From Bisporella sp. PMI_857 (lineage: Eukaryota > Ascomycota > Leotiomycetes > Helotiales > Helotiaceae), in assembly GCA_021307315.1 (NCBI GenBank), contig JAJSPD010000070.1, forward strand, positions 62,001 through 126,000: a stretch of DNA of 64,000 bases. Reading direction: 5' to 3'. Under the pieces are notes generated by a model, which made no database searches, had not been told where the DNA came from, and saw nothing but the letters and a program-made list of their open reading frames with translations. The stretch's first letter is position 1. Every line of letters begins with the position of its first letter. Position numbers and translations under genes: made by a program. This document shows positions 23,546 through 34,254 of this stretch, piece by piece.

Positions 23546-24946
23546 TTAGACCCTGACTAGGATCTTGACATGCTTAAGCCTCTCACTGAGAAGGGCTTTG
23601 AAGCCCTTCTCCTCTATCTCCTCCATTTGGATCACGCTGGTGATCATGGGTCTGGGATCAAGTTTGCCTACGTATACAGTATCATTTCAGTCACTTTTGA
23701 TCGGCTCTGTCGACTCGAAGCTGTTACAAACAGATTGTTGGAAACATACCTGAACAAATTGCCCTGATGACACCTTCAAAATTGCCATCCTCGTACATGC
23801 ATGTGCCGACGATATGCTTCTCGCTACCTACAAGTACAGATGCATCGATTGTTGGTTTCTTTTCCCACATCGACACTATGACTGTAGTACCGCGGACTTT
23901 GGTACATGCGATTGCGTCATCCATGCCCGTCTGCACCCCGCTGCATTCAAATGCAACGTCCACCCCTGTCTCTCCCGTCCTCTGTCTTAGTTCCGCCATG
24001 ACATCGACCTGAGCTGGGTCCAAAATGTGTGAAGCACCGAATTGTGTTGCAAATTTCTGGCGTTCTTGGGATACTTCTGCCACGAAGATGTTTTTCACGC
24101 CTCGCATCTGTAGGATCAATATAATAGCCAACCCGATAGGCCCGCTTCCAACGACCAAAGCACTATCTCCTTCATGTGGACTGCCACGATCAACGGCATG
24201 CCAGGCTACACTTAACGGCTCGACCATTGCTGTTGACAAGTATTAGCGGCTAGATTGTCTAAAACGATGAACGGCGCAGCAGGCTACTCCAACTGCTCAG
24301 CTGGCAGCTAATTTGAGAGCGCGACCGAGGAATGTATCGTACCTCCGATATCGAGAGGAACATTCTCCGGCAAGCGGATTGCATGTTTGGCATTAACAAC
24401 AGCCTGATCCGAAAGCCCTCCTGCTATACCTAAGCGCCGATTAATTAGCAAGGATGCGGTTCCAAATCGCTCTCAATAGAAATATAGAGTACCTACCACT
24501 AAACCCCAATATTCCCGTATTACGACAACAGTTGAACCTTTCCATTCGGCAATTCACGCATGTCTCGTCGTAGATGTTCGGCTTGATGGCGACTCGATCT
24601 CCAACACGCACACCGACCACACCATGCCCGACTTCCTCAACCGTACCACTGAACTCGTGACCTAGGGTCACTGGGTTTAACGCCCCAGTAATGGGATGCG
24701 GCTTCGTTGCCGGTGTAATGAGCGGACCAGCTACGTACTCGTGGAGGTCTATTGCAAGAAAAGTGAGATTGATGCAATTTTCTGGAGTCTTGCAAAAAGT
24801 CATATAAACCGCCATTGTTGAAGCTTACCACTGCCACATAAACCCACGAAAGCTGGACGGATCTTGACCTGGCCTGGCCCGCAGACAGGTTCTGGAATCT
24901 CATCTAGTCGGATGTCCTTTTGTCCATGGAACCTAACAGCTCTCAT
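23546..24946 (-). CDS. Zinc-dependent alcohol dehydrogenase (butanediol/sorbitol dehydrogenase-like)
   Basis: This is a medium-chain zinc dehydrogenase in five exons: 24946-24829, 24748-24497, 24429-24343, 24229-23750 and 23667-23546. All phases agree and give 352 residues, a normal length. It starts MRAVRFHGQKDIRLDEIPEP. The catalytic zinc site is GLCGSDLHEY (Cys, near residue 38) and LGHEFSGTVEEVG (His-Glu). The structural-zinc cysteines lie in ETCVNCRMERFNCC. VEPLSVAWH and the nucleotide fold VVGSGPIGL are intact, and the C-terminus ends KHVKILVRV as in 2,3-butanediol dehydrogenases. It interconverts a secondary alcohol or polyol and a ketone using NAD(P). Introns are 67-113 bp. The best guess is a butanediol or related polyol dehydrogenase; the substrate is not proven. 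Confidence 0.92.
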
Positions 24947-26447
24947 CGTTGGAGGATGTACTATAAAATTTTAAATACGCAAAGGGGCTTGGACCAAAAC
25001 CTAACAGAGATCGGTATAAGACTGTTTTTATAAACATCTTGGGATCCGTCACTGGACTACGGGCCCCACTCCACGACTACTTCAGTAAGAGAGCCAATCT
25101 CAACACCGGGAGTCAGTCGTCGAAAAAGACGCATCTTCCGGAATACAGAGATAGGCACGCAGGTGTCCGCAGCGACAAAGTTCACCAATTCATGCCCTTT
25201 TTTGATGGGGCTTTCGAGGAGTGTCAGATTAATCTGACAATCGGAGAAACCCAGTCGATAGTGTGATCGCCAAGGCTGCGGCCTGTGCCTTACTTTACCA
25301 TCAGATAAGGATAGGTCCCGGTTACTATGAGTTCAATATTTTCGTATCACTTGCCGAAGCCAAATGAATCCACGCATAATAAAATCTTCCGGTACTTGAC
25401 GTGCTGCTGCAGCCTGTCCTAATATAATAGGGCATTAGAATATCCTCGACATTGGAACCGGAAACGGTCTATGAGCTATGTATGTTAGACGAATGCTCTC
25501 AGTCGTTCATTTCCGACTAATATTAACTCAGGGATGTTGCTGACATGCTTCCTGAAGGCAAGTTTCATCCCAATCCCTTTATTTCTGTCGCGCTAATCTC
25601 AATAGTCACTGTCCGTGGTGGGGACTTATCCCCACCCCTGGTGACGTGGATGCTCCCAAACTGTATATTGGAGGTAGACGATGTGCTACGCGAATGGATT
25701 TAACATGGTCATTTTAACTTTATCAATATGCGCATAATGTTTGGGGAATTTACCTCAGATGAGTGGGATAGCGTTTACAAAAAATGTTACGAGCGCGTTT
25801 TTCATTTTCTAACCGTTACAACCACGATAGGAATCTCAAACCCAGCGGGTGGATCGAACCGCTAGGTTTAGATGCAGCTTGGACCGCACTGCTGCAAGTT
25901 CCGCCTTGTACGTTTATGATATCCCGCCTGCTTTTATCATCGTCTATTCTAATAAGGATCGCACCATGTAAGGTCCAATAAAATCCTAGTAAAGATGAAT
26001 AGTATGAAGGCGACGCCATGCCATCCGCAGCACGCTTAATCTCTAACATTCGTGACAGCAACAATAATCTGCTAGGTAGGTTAAAATGAACTTGTTGTCA
26101 ACCATGATGATGGATGCTGGGCAATACTGACAACGATTACCCTGATTCTGTTTCTCGCGACGCTGAACGTAGACAGCAACCGTCGACCCGCCCAACATCC
26201 ATGCCAGCGGGACGAAGCTCCCCCTCGGCGGAGAGCCATCGGCGCTACTGCACGTTGAAGTGTCTACACGGAATGGTACATGGGCATGAGCTAGACTAGG
26301 CTTGCTCCAATGCCCTTGGTCATGGAATAACGCGCCATGTTGTAAACTTTTGGGGGGTTTATTTGAGATCATCAATGAAGACTGTGAGCTACTCGGTATA
26401 ATGTGGGATATGATGTACAGTGCTTGATCTGGTGAAAGCCGTGAACT
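24947..26447. other. Intergenic, no gene recognised
   Basis: A 1.5-kb stretch with only short overlapping frames. A GGATCGAACC word near 25852 looks like a tRNA T-arm but no cloverleaf can be drawn. No inverted ends for the transposase-like gene to the right were found here. Confidence 0.3.
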
Positions 26448-27869
26448 TTATTCCACCTCTTCATCTGAATCTCCTGGAACTTCGACAGAGCTTGACAGAG
26501 TAGCGGTCTGCTCCTCCTCAATCCATACCCTCTCAGAAGACTCAAAGGGTGGATTTATGAAAATGTCAATCTCCATAGCATCGCTGATAAACAACATCTG
26601 TTCGAGCTGTTCAATCGCACCCTGTAGTTGCTTTTTCGCCTCTCTTAGTTCTGCCTCTTCTTCGTCAGCTTGATCCCCTATAGGAATTTCAAGGCATTCG
26701 GATCTCCTGAAGCAATTTCGAATGTTTTGCGGGCTAGTATCAACATGCCAAGCACAGCAAGCCCATCTTACCGCCTTCGTAACATTCATCGTAGTGAGCG
26801 GGTTTCTGCGGGCACTGAGCTGATTGCAGACATGTTGTATCCAGTATCTGCGATAGTACGTCTTCCATATCCCTGTAATTTCTTGCTTCAGATGGTGGTA
26901 TGCGCTCATACAGGATATTGGCAACCATATAATAACCATGTTCTTGAGGCCAAGGCTTCGAGAAGCTTGAGAAAAGGACTGGGAGTTGGAAGCAAGGACT
27001 CGACGCGCAGAATGTGCATCTAGCAAAAGGACAATCTTTCTATCCTGTAAACGAGCGTCAAACCAGTGCAGGAACTCTCTGAAAACAGTCCCTGTCATCC
27101 GTGCTGAGCTATTGTGTCTCCAAACCATGCCCAAAGCTTTTATGTTGGCTCCAGCCGAATGGAAGGCACGAGGGTTAGGGTTTCTGCCAATGTACCAAGG
27201 CGGCAGACGATGGGAGCCGTCCATATTAGTGCAAAGCAGTGCCGAAAGTCGTGTTCTTTTTTCTTCCAGTCGACAAATAGGCGCTTTAGCAAGAGCTGAT
27301 TCAGGAAGCATCTTCCAATATAGACTGGTCTCAGCGCAGAAATACTGGTCTTGAGGTTGATATGCAGACAGTACATGTCTTATTTGGCGCATACACTGAT
27401 CGGCAGGAGTATGACTAGCAACATGGGTGCTGTCTTCTGGACTATGCGATGGTACAGTTTGATGTCGGGCTCTAAAGGCCTCAATCCAACTGTTGCTGAA
27501 TTTTGGTAGGTTCATCTCTCGGTACTCTGGGATCGTGTGAAAAAACAACTGGGCCTTTTCTCGCAATAGATCTGTGGTTACTGGCGTTTGATCGCTTATT
27601 CCTATAAACCATTCCTGGAGGGCAGCTTCAAGCAGAGGCCAGCGTTCTGCACATCGTCTTTTTGCATTATGGAGACGCTGCTTGTGCATGGAGTGATCAA
27701 GGTCCTGATACCGTATAGATAGGATTTCCGAAACACTTGACTGGGAAATATTTTGGTCATGTTGTTGGCGGAACCACTGGCGTAGTGCTTTGTGGCCGAG
27801 GGAAGGGTTTGATTCATAATAGGCTCGGAGCGAGGCTTTTTGGGAAATGGTTATCGCTTGGCGAGGCAT
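26448..27869 (-). CDS. CENP-B/pogo-transposase-like protein, catalytic residues lost
   Basis: This is an intact 473-residue single-exon frame. Residues 1-60 form a CENP-B N-terminal helix-turn-helix (AITISQKASLRAYYESNP, then SQSSVSEILS). Residues about 70-136 form the second DNA-binding half (PLLEAALQEWF, IPEYREMNLPKFSNSWIEAF), the same order as in fission-yeast Abp1/Cbh proteins. Residues about 170-400 match the DDE_1 nuclease fold. The first acidic residue, normally in CDETGLYWK, is replaced (CAETSLYWKML, Ala179). The second is kept (LLLDAHSA, Asp284). The third, normally QPLDQG, is HHLKQE (Lys328). An acidic tail ends the protein. No inverted repeats flank it. It may be a domesticated DNA-binding protein or simply an old transposase that lost activity without gaining stops. 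Confidence 0.8.
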   Translation of the reverse strand: MPRQAITISQKASLRAYYESNPSLGHKALRQWFRQQHDQNISQSSVSEILSIRYQDLDHSMHKQRLHNAKRRCAERWPLLEAALQEWFIGISDQTPVTTDLLREKAQLFFHTIPEYREMNLPKFSNSWIEAFRARHQTVPSHSPEDSTHVASHTPADQCMRQIRHVLSAYQPQDQYFCAETSLYWKMLPESALAKAPICRLEEKRTRLSALLCTNMDGSHRLPPWYIGRNPNPRAFHSAGANIKALGMVWRHNSSARMTGTVFREFLHWFDARLQDRKIVLLLDAHSARRVLASNSQSFSQASRSLGLKNMVIIWLPISCMSAYHHLKQEITGIWKTYYRRYWIQHVCNQLSARRNPLTTMNVTKAVRWACCAWHVDTSPQNIRNCFRRSECLEIPIGDQADEEEAELREAKKQLQGAIEQLEQMLFISDAMEIDIFINPPFESSERVWIEEEQTATLSSSVEVPGDSDEEVE

Positions 27870-28361
27870 CCTTGGTGAAGCAATAGAATCCGTCGGGGAA
27901 ATCTCAGGAAATCTCAGTGAACGAGTTATTGGAATAGGCCCATATCGTTATAAAACGAGATACCCATTTGTAAGTGTCTGGATAGTAAATCTAGGAAATA
28001 TCGTTATCCAAAAGTTAGCGTAAGGCTACTTAAATTATTATTAATATGATCAGTCACCTGATGATGATGAAGAAACTTTCTATTTGTGCCAAGCGCCTTG
28101 GCACTCGCGATTGGTTGGTGTGGGTCAGTTAATCGTGATGAGGACAAATTTGAATCGTTCTATTTACTGTTTGTCCGTTGACAAATCTGCTTTTGCTGAA
28201 TCGTTATATTTGTTCATTAATAATTACGAAGCCATAAATTATTTCTGCTCAGACCATTGCTTAAGGATATATAATGGAGGCTAGGAACAGGAACTTCTGC
28301 ATCAAAGATCAATCACTCCTTTCTACTTGACATTTGAAACTGCAGCCGTCATTCCAGCACC
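27870..28361. other. Intergenic; promoter region shared by divergent genes
   Basis: Lies between the minus-strand CENP-B-like gene and the plus-strand SDR gene, so both promoters are probably here. AT-rich, no gene seen. Confidence 0.35.
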
Positions 28362-29231
28362 ATGAGTCTTACTGATAAGCTATCTTTCATCTCGACTTTG
28401 CATCGAGCGCCGTATCCTGCAATCGACCCTCGGAAGCCAACTAGTTCTGCCGCCGGGAAAACAATCTTGATTACTGGTGGCGCAACGGGTATCGGATTCG
28501 CCACAGCCCGAAACTTCGCGATCGCTGGAGCATCAACTATTGTGCTTCTTGCACGCCGTGAGGAGACACTCCAAAGGGCAGCTTCGGAGCTCGCTACTAC
28601 ATTTCCAAACACCCAGTTCCTCACCTACGCGGTGAGCATCACAGACGAAGCCGAGATCCAGAAAGTCTTCTCCTCTGTCCGACAGACCGCGCGGAACAAA
28701 GATGTTGACGTGCTCGTCACGTCTGCCGCTTTTATAAAGACCGACAAACCTCTGTCTAGAACCCCGCTCTCGGAAGTGAAAACATCGTTCGACACAAACG
28801 TGTTTGGCAACTTGAACGTCGTCAATGCGTTTCTCGACACCCCAAAAGAGGCGGGCAAGGTGATTGTCGACATTACCAGCTACGCGTCTTATATGCTCTT
28901 TCCGCAAACAGGCCCATATGGCGCTAGCAAAGCTGCCTTCTCATTCATGATGCGCCATGTGCAGCATGAGCATCCGGAGCTGCGCGTCCATACCTTACAT
29001 CCTGGCGCCATCTGGACACAGGCGGGGGCAAATGCTGGCTTGACTAAAGACATGTTCGATTGGGACGAGGAAGACTTGCCAGGCCAGTTTGTTGTTTGGT
29101 TGGCTGGCCAGGAGGCGGCTTTCTTGAAGGGAAAATTCTTGGCAAGCCATTGGGACGTCGCTGAGTTGATGGCAAACAGAAAAGCGTTTGAGTCAGATGC
29201 GGATTTGAGCACTATTGGATTGAGACGCTAG
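28362..29231 (+). CDS. Short-chain dehydrogenase/reductase
   Basis: This is an intronless SDR of 289 residues. The nucleotide motif TGGATGIG is at about residues 39-46 and the catalytic pair is YGASK (near 187-191), with a serine in DITSYASYM just before it. The usual NAG structural motif reads TSAAF here (VLVTSAAFIK), an uncommon change in an otherwise standard fold. HTLHPGAIWT after the active site follows the family pattern. NAD(P)-dependent oxidation or reduction is expected; the substrate is unknown. The start MSLTDKLSF lies just after a pyrimidine-rich leader. Confidence 0.9.
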   Translation: MSLTDKLSFISTLHRAPYPAIDPRKPTSSAAGKTILITGGATGIGFATARNFAIAGASTIVLLARREETLQRAASELATTFPNTQFLTYAVSITDEAEIQKVFSSVRQTARNKDVDVLVTSAAFIKTDKPLSRTPLSEVKTSFDTNVFGNLNVVNAFLDTPKEAGKVIVDITSYASYMLFPQTGPYGASKAAFSFMMRHVQHEHPELRVHTLHPGAIWTQAGANAGLTKDMFDWDEEDLPGQFVVWLAGQEAAFLKGKFLASHWDVAELMANRKAFESDADLSTIGLRR

Positions 29232-29913
29232 CAATTGTATTTAGATTTCCATCTGTGATTTGAGTCGTGTATTTGGGTTACACTTCGTGTCAAACTATTG
29301 TCATTCATTATCAGCACGTTAGTTATAGGTAACTAAATTATACATGCTATTGAGATACTGGTGGGGCAAATTCAAGGCGGTAGGAGACATTGCAGTAAAT
29401 GTTGACCTATTTCATGTTCGGCTGCTGTGAGCGGGGATCATATTTTTCAGGTATCGAAAAAATCTATTCCGCTTACTATTAATACTTCCGATGTGTTCCA
29501 GGCTGCTATATCGGAACATGAATGTTGGAAGGGCTGTATAATTTCGACTTGGACTGGTACTCTATGAAGCTATGAAAACTAAAGACTAAAGAGTTATGCC
29601 ATGCGACTTCTTGTGTATGATAACGCTGGTAACAACTGAGTTGAGACAGGATAAATTGACAGCCACCCCGGCGGGTTCGTTTAGAGGCGGTGGGTAGAGC
29701 CGAGTTCACACTTCACACTTACCCAACAATACGATGTCTATATAGCCTCAGGCTGCTGTTCAGAATTCTCAATTGCAACGGGTTTGGTTTCTCGACATGG
29801 GATTTTGTTCTGACATTAGCTGCTTTTTCTTATTGGTCAAACAAATCATTGGAGGATGCAAATTTCTTAGCTTGGGTAACTGAATATAGATTGTTTTTGT
29901 AGCACTATGAAAC
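29232..29913. other. Intergenic, no gene recognised
   Basis: Convergent 3' flanks of the SDR and the arrestin-like gene. No RNA or repeat recognised. Confidence 0.3.
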
Positions 29914-31332
29914 TCAAGATTGATGGACATATTCCGGAGGCGCCGTACAAATCCCTGAATAACTTGGAGGACTACTACCGAGGAGAGCCTCGCGTGCAAT
30001 GTCCAGCTCAACGATGTCAGAAATGCAGATGGGGATCGATGCACTCACCCCCTTCCAAGGAAGCTTGCGATCTACCAGGTCACCAGTACATTTTTGGAAT
30101 GTGTCCTCCCCCATAATTATATCGATTTTTAGTCGATGCTCAACTGTAATAGCCAGTTGTTCCTTAGTCGTGGGAGAATACTCATGTAGGTCGGGTGGTA
30201 GCGAATGCGGATGCAATGGGCCAGAATTAAACTTGTAGAAAGATATGTCAATCTGCTGTGCCGGCTCTGCCCTTTTCGAAATATTGAAGCCAAATATGAT
30301 GTTAACAGAGCAATCCCCTTGTTCCTTTCCCTTTTGTGCCATCACAATTGGATTTTGCTGTGTCCCCCAGTACTCTTTTTGACAACCACTGCATAGTTCA
30401 CGTACCAAACACCGTTTACAGGTAACGCATTCTAACAACGAACCATCACCATCTGAGAGGCCAATCAACTTGATAGTTTCTTCAACGCGCCAACGAAGCT
30501 CCCTAACAGTAACACATTTAAACTCTGTGTCGCGTTCCGCTGGTGTAAATGGCTGCCGGAAAAATATCGTTGTACAAAAGCTCAGTTTCGATCTCGACTG
30601 GGTCGTTATGTTTTGAGAAAGCGTGAGATTAGCGATAACTTTTGAATTCGGAAACGATCGGATATGTTGGATGCTCGAATAGTCTGAAATGAGACGACGT
30701 GCAAGGTGTATTTGCTGGCTTGCGCTTATAGTCTGTCCTTCTATTGTGGTTGCAGTAACAAGAATCGCGTAAGATATTGTTCCCATAGCTGTCTTCGATG
30801 TTCCAGGTATGTTGGTCGGAATAGGCATAGAGAATGGTAGATTTAGAACTCTGCCTTTATTGGCACATTCTTCAATCGGACTCAATAAATGAGTTAAAAC
30901 ATCTTGGGTGACCTCTTCGACTGCTGAGCACGATTTAACAAGCTGTGCATCTGCCGAAGTCGATTTTATCGAGAACCGGCGGTAAATTCGCTCCACAAAG
31001 TGTTGGGCGTAGCTGGTCGTGGCGATCAAATTGTTAGCTTTTGGCGACACAACACGAATGAGACGGATATTGAACCTGATGAGATCTGCAGGTCTTGTAT
31101 CCAAAGAAGTTGTAACGCTCAAGGATAAAAAAAGACGGGGCGAGTAATCATCCCCGCTGGAGTTAAAGTATATGTCATGAGAACACGGGGAGACTATTCG
31201 TAAGTATGATATAGTCATGGTTTGATGATCCTGGCGCTTGGTCGGCCTGTATGTGGGCTTTTCAGTTAATATTTTAGCTTCAAGTAGAGGGTGTGGAATC
31301 TTTAAATAGATATCGCAGACGCCTGATATCAA
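29914..31332 (-). CDS. Alpha-arrestin-like protein with two PPxY motifs
   Basis: This is a single 472-residue frame. The body is rich in beta-type segments, with TAMGTISYAILVTATT and a basic IHLARRL segment, resembling the arrestin fold of fungal ART/LDB19-type adaptors. A cysteine cluster (LECVTCKRCLVRELCSGC, about residues 304-321) is unusual and could bind metal. The last residues hold two WW-binding motifs, PPSY (about 455-458) and PPEY (about 465-468), which in this family recruit the Rsp5/HulA ubiquitin ligase to drive endocytosis of plasma-membrane transporters. Assignment rests on the PPxY pair and general pattern rather than a strong motif. The start at MISGVCDIYL is the first in frame. 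Confidence 0.6.
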   Translation of the reverse strand: MISGVCDIYLKIPHPLLEAKILTEKPTYRPTKRQDHQTMTISYLRIVSPCSHDIYFNSSGDDYSPRLFLSLSVTTSLDTRPADLIRFNIRLIRVVSPKANNLIATTSYAQHFVERIYRRFSIKSTSADAQLVKSCSAVEEVTQDVLTHLLSPIEECANKGRVLNLPFSMPIPTNIPGTSKTAMGTISYAILVTATTIEGQTISASQQIHLARRLISDYSSIQHIRSFPNSKVIANLTLSQNITTQSRSKLSFCTTIFFRQPFTPAERDTEFKCVTVRELRWRVEETIKLIGLSDGDGSLLECVTCKRCLVRELCSGCQKEYWGTQQNPIVMAQKGKEQGDCSVNIIFGFNISKRAEPAQQIDISFYKFNSGPLHPHSLPPDLHEYSPTTKEQLAITVEHRLKIDIIMGEDTFQKCTGDLVDRKLPWKGVSASIPICISDIVELDIAREALLGSSPPSYSGICTAPPEYVHQS

Positions 31333-31704
31333 AGGTCACAGGTATCCTAAAGAAGACTACGTAAGTCCAGATGCGAAAGTACATTGTCAACGTATCGATA
31401 GACTAGCCTATACAAGGAAGCCAAGACGTATTAACAAGGTTTAGCTGTGGGACCGCAATATCAAGCACTCATCATTAAACTGTGCATGGAATTGGTAAAC
31501 CTGTCTAAGAGCGGTGCCGATTATCCAATTAGGGGGTTTGAGCGTATGCATAGGAAGTATAACATCTATAGAATAAGCGGCCACTTATTCATGCCACAAT
31601 ACCAAGAGTAGCGTAATGGAAGTTACATTTTGTATTATTACACCTCAATATTAGACATACGCATCAGTGATAATTAACTGTCTTTGCATATTGATCATGG
31701 ATAT
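31333..31704. other. Intergenic, no gene seen
   Basis: Promoter of the arrestin-like gene and 3' flank of the Zn2Cys6 gene, both on the minus strand. Confidence 0.3.
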
Positions 31705-33342
31705 TCAGGCAGGAAAAATGAATATACCCAAGTCCTGAAATTCTTCCAACCAGTTCCGTCGGCCTTGAGAACTATCCGTAGGTAGATAGTCAACACGTCT
31801 CCAGACAGCGTTCAAAGCCTCCTCTGCGCTAATTGTGGTTTGCCATGGAATGAGCCGCGAAATTGTCCTCAGGTGAAGTACGACCTTCAATCGATCATTA
31901 GGGTTGGTGGCTTCTGCTCCAGCAATATAACAGGGCCAGATAGTTGATTTGAATAATGCACTGTCGCACGAGATTTGCGACACATGCTGTAGGATATCGA
32001 ATACTAAGTTTAGTGGCTGGAATTCAGAATAGCTGCAAGAGTGTTTGCAAGAATGTTTGCTTGGTAAGATTCGGGATACGTAGAGAGCCGCAGCAGCTTT
32101 GTAAGCCGACCCAACGTGGAATCTTTCCATAAAATCATCGACTGGCGTTGATCTTTGGAGGGTAAAGGCCCAGTCAGCCGGGTCAAAAGAATGAATGGAC
32201 TGTAAAAGGCATTCGTGAGATACTAGACAGCAAACATCCGCATCCCCATTATTGCGTAGGGAGGAGGCAGACGCAATCAGTTGTGCGATCTTCAACGGGC
32301 ATGATAGATAATGATCAACTTCAGCGCATTTCAACGCGCTATATAGTTCGGGGACTGTACCAATCAATGATTGCAGATCCCACTTCACAGCTGCACCTGA
32401 GAGTGTGGAGCCAAAGATGTCTTGACTGGAAAATATGTTAAATAAACATGAGAACATCTTCGTAGGTAGCTACACTTACAGGACAATGCGAGCCATAATC
32501 CATGAACGGAAAACGAATTCTTCATCACTCGAAGCATCGGTGGCCACCGAAGATGAGGAAATCCTCAGCTTGACTAATCGTGTTGCGGCGTCAAGATGAA
32601 TGCGCCACGTATCGTAGCCCGACTCGAGAAGCGCAAAATCAGAGAATAACATCGAGGATGTCAAGAGCATCGTGTAGTTGGAGGGACAAATACCAGAGAG
32701 GTCTGTGTTCATCAGCCGTAAGGCTTTTGCTTTCCAACGCAGTGAATCAGTGTGATATTTGTGAGCGTAAGATGTGCTCGCAACAAGATTGTAGAGATGA
32801 TGAGCGGACATGGAGATGATAATATGGAAGAGAGCAGAGGAGGTTTGAGCGAATTCTAGTAAGAGAAGGAGAGGATTCCACGTCTGAGAAGGCAGGCTGT
32901 ACACAACCAGATCATTAGTGACATTGGTGAGAAAATGGGTCATGTAGTAGCGAGCGCCCGGATCCAGTTGTTGTAACCAAGGATCTAGGAGTGTATATGG
33001 CAGTATGTTCTCATTGAATGATGTTTCCACGTCTAGGATATAGCCTGGGATGTTATCAAAGGCACCGTTTAGCACCCTTGGGCTCAAGGCAGTCAATTGT
33101 GCGGCCTGACTATCCGCTGGTTTAGAAGAGGTTGCATTCAGAGACTTTCCCATCATTTTACCCCGACTTGCAACCCCTTGTACCCAGAGTATCAACTTCC
33201 CATATCCGAGACATTTTAGTCCCGCTGCAGCACATTTCTGACACTGCGGAGTGTGTAGGTCACATTTGACCCGACGGCGACGACAAGTATGGCATGGCTT
33301 CTTCGGGGAGTTATCCGTTGCAGTTGCGGCGTGCCGCAACAT
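31705..33342 (-). CDS. Zn2Cys6 fungal transcription factor
   Basis: This is a nuclear regulator of 527 residues in two exons, 33342-32480 and 32425-31705. The 54-bp intron (donor GTAAGT) joins in phase (R-I-V-L-Q-D-I-F). The binuclear zinc cluster lies at about residues 17-44: CHTCRRRRVKCDLHTPQC then CAAAGLKC. The rest follows the fungal_trans_2 (DUF3468) pattern: YYMTHFLTNVTNDLVVY, HIIISMSAHHLYN and LLTSSMLFSDFALL. The C-terminus ends WLEEFQDLGIFIFPA, a common end in this family. Regulators of this kind often control nearby metabolic genes, but no obvious cluster adjoins. Confidence 0.92.
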
Positions 33343-34079
33343 GAGGAGATATAAAGTCGTCTTTTCAGAAAGATCAGCTGCAAATTGAGAATGTGTTGTC
33401 GGGTAATGTTCGAGTGCTCGAAGATTGTGAGTTACGAATAATGACGATCAATTTCCTTGCATCAGGTTGGATTAGGCCAGGAAGCCAAATGGTGCGCTAG
33501 GTTAAATTTGGCAGCCAAGCCTCAAGTGGGTCTAGAACGAGGATGGCAACCCCGTTGTTTTTGTGGGGTAGGGATAAGCTTTCCCGCCAGGCAATTTTGT
33601 CTTCCTGAAAGGGAATGGTGGTTCGGTGGCCAACGCCACCCCCCCTTCCGTTGTTGGACTTTTGACGGCGGACTCTGACGGCGGACAATTCGGTGTTCTT
33701 TACCCACAGCGAAATGAACTGCATACTTCGGCTTCAGTACAAACACTCAGTGATTTTATACTTGCCATATTTCTATCTGCACTAATACTGTCTGTGATGG
33801 CCGATGACCCGCATGAACTTTGCCTGGGAACACTTTGAAGATCCAGTCCCAAGACTTGTCCTTATTCTTGTACTGCTTTACTTCTGCTTCCGAAGTCGGC
33901 CGCGTGGCTTTTTTGTAGCTTTTTCGCCACGCGCATAAAAATAGTCGAATGTTTAAATAGTTTTCTGTTTCGGGCTGTTTTTGCGGTCTTTTTTTACTTT
34001 CGCTCTGTACTTGTCGAAGCTTTATTTCGAGCTTATTAACTATTTTTTTTACACTGGCAAGTTTAAATTTAAGTATTTA
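33343..34079. other. Intergenic, right part RIP-like AT-rich remnant
   Basis: 33343-33880 is the likely promoter region with no gene. From about 33890 to 34079 the sequence becomes AT-rich and its wording resembles the retroelement remnant at 150-330, so it is probably a decayed repeat. Confidence 0.35.
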
Positions 34080-34254
34080 TGTATCATGATACGTGCTGTG
34101 CACCTACAGATACAGTGGGCAACGGTGGCATAATTCGAGAGAGTCTAAAGCTAAGGAAGAAAAAAGACTTCGAGGAGAGCAGGCTATATATACACGAGGA
34201 GTTTTGAGAGCTCGGCTAATACAGATCACGTGTGCTCCAGAGGAGGACATGACA
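34080..34254 (-). repeat. LTR homologous to the solo LTR at 11969-12142
   Basis: This 175-bp block on the minus strand starts TGTCATG and ends CATGATACA. It follows the 11969 LTR in order: GCACACGTGA, CTCCTCGTGTATATATAGCC (the LTR TATA), CCACCGTTGCCC and TGTATCTGTAG. No target duplication is evident (ATTTA and GCATT), so it is either a mutated solo LTR or part of a decayed element. Confidence 0.75.

Noticed and set aside
7943..24946. Secondary-metabolite cluster (P450, bZIP, SDR, alcohol dehydrogenase)
   Set aside because: No polyketide, peptide or terpene synthase is present, and transposons separate the P450 from the others.
25816..25880. Possible minus-strand tRNA (GGTTCGATCC-like T-arm)
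   Set aside because: The stem bases around the TTCGATC loop do not pair and no acceptor, D or anticodon arm could be drawn.
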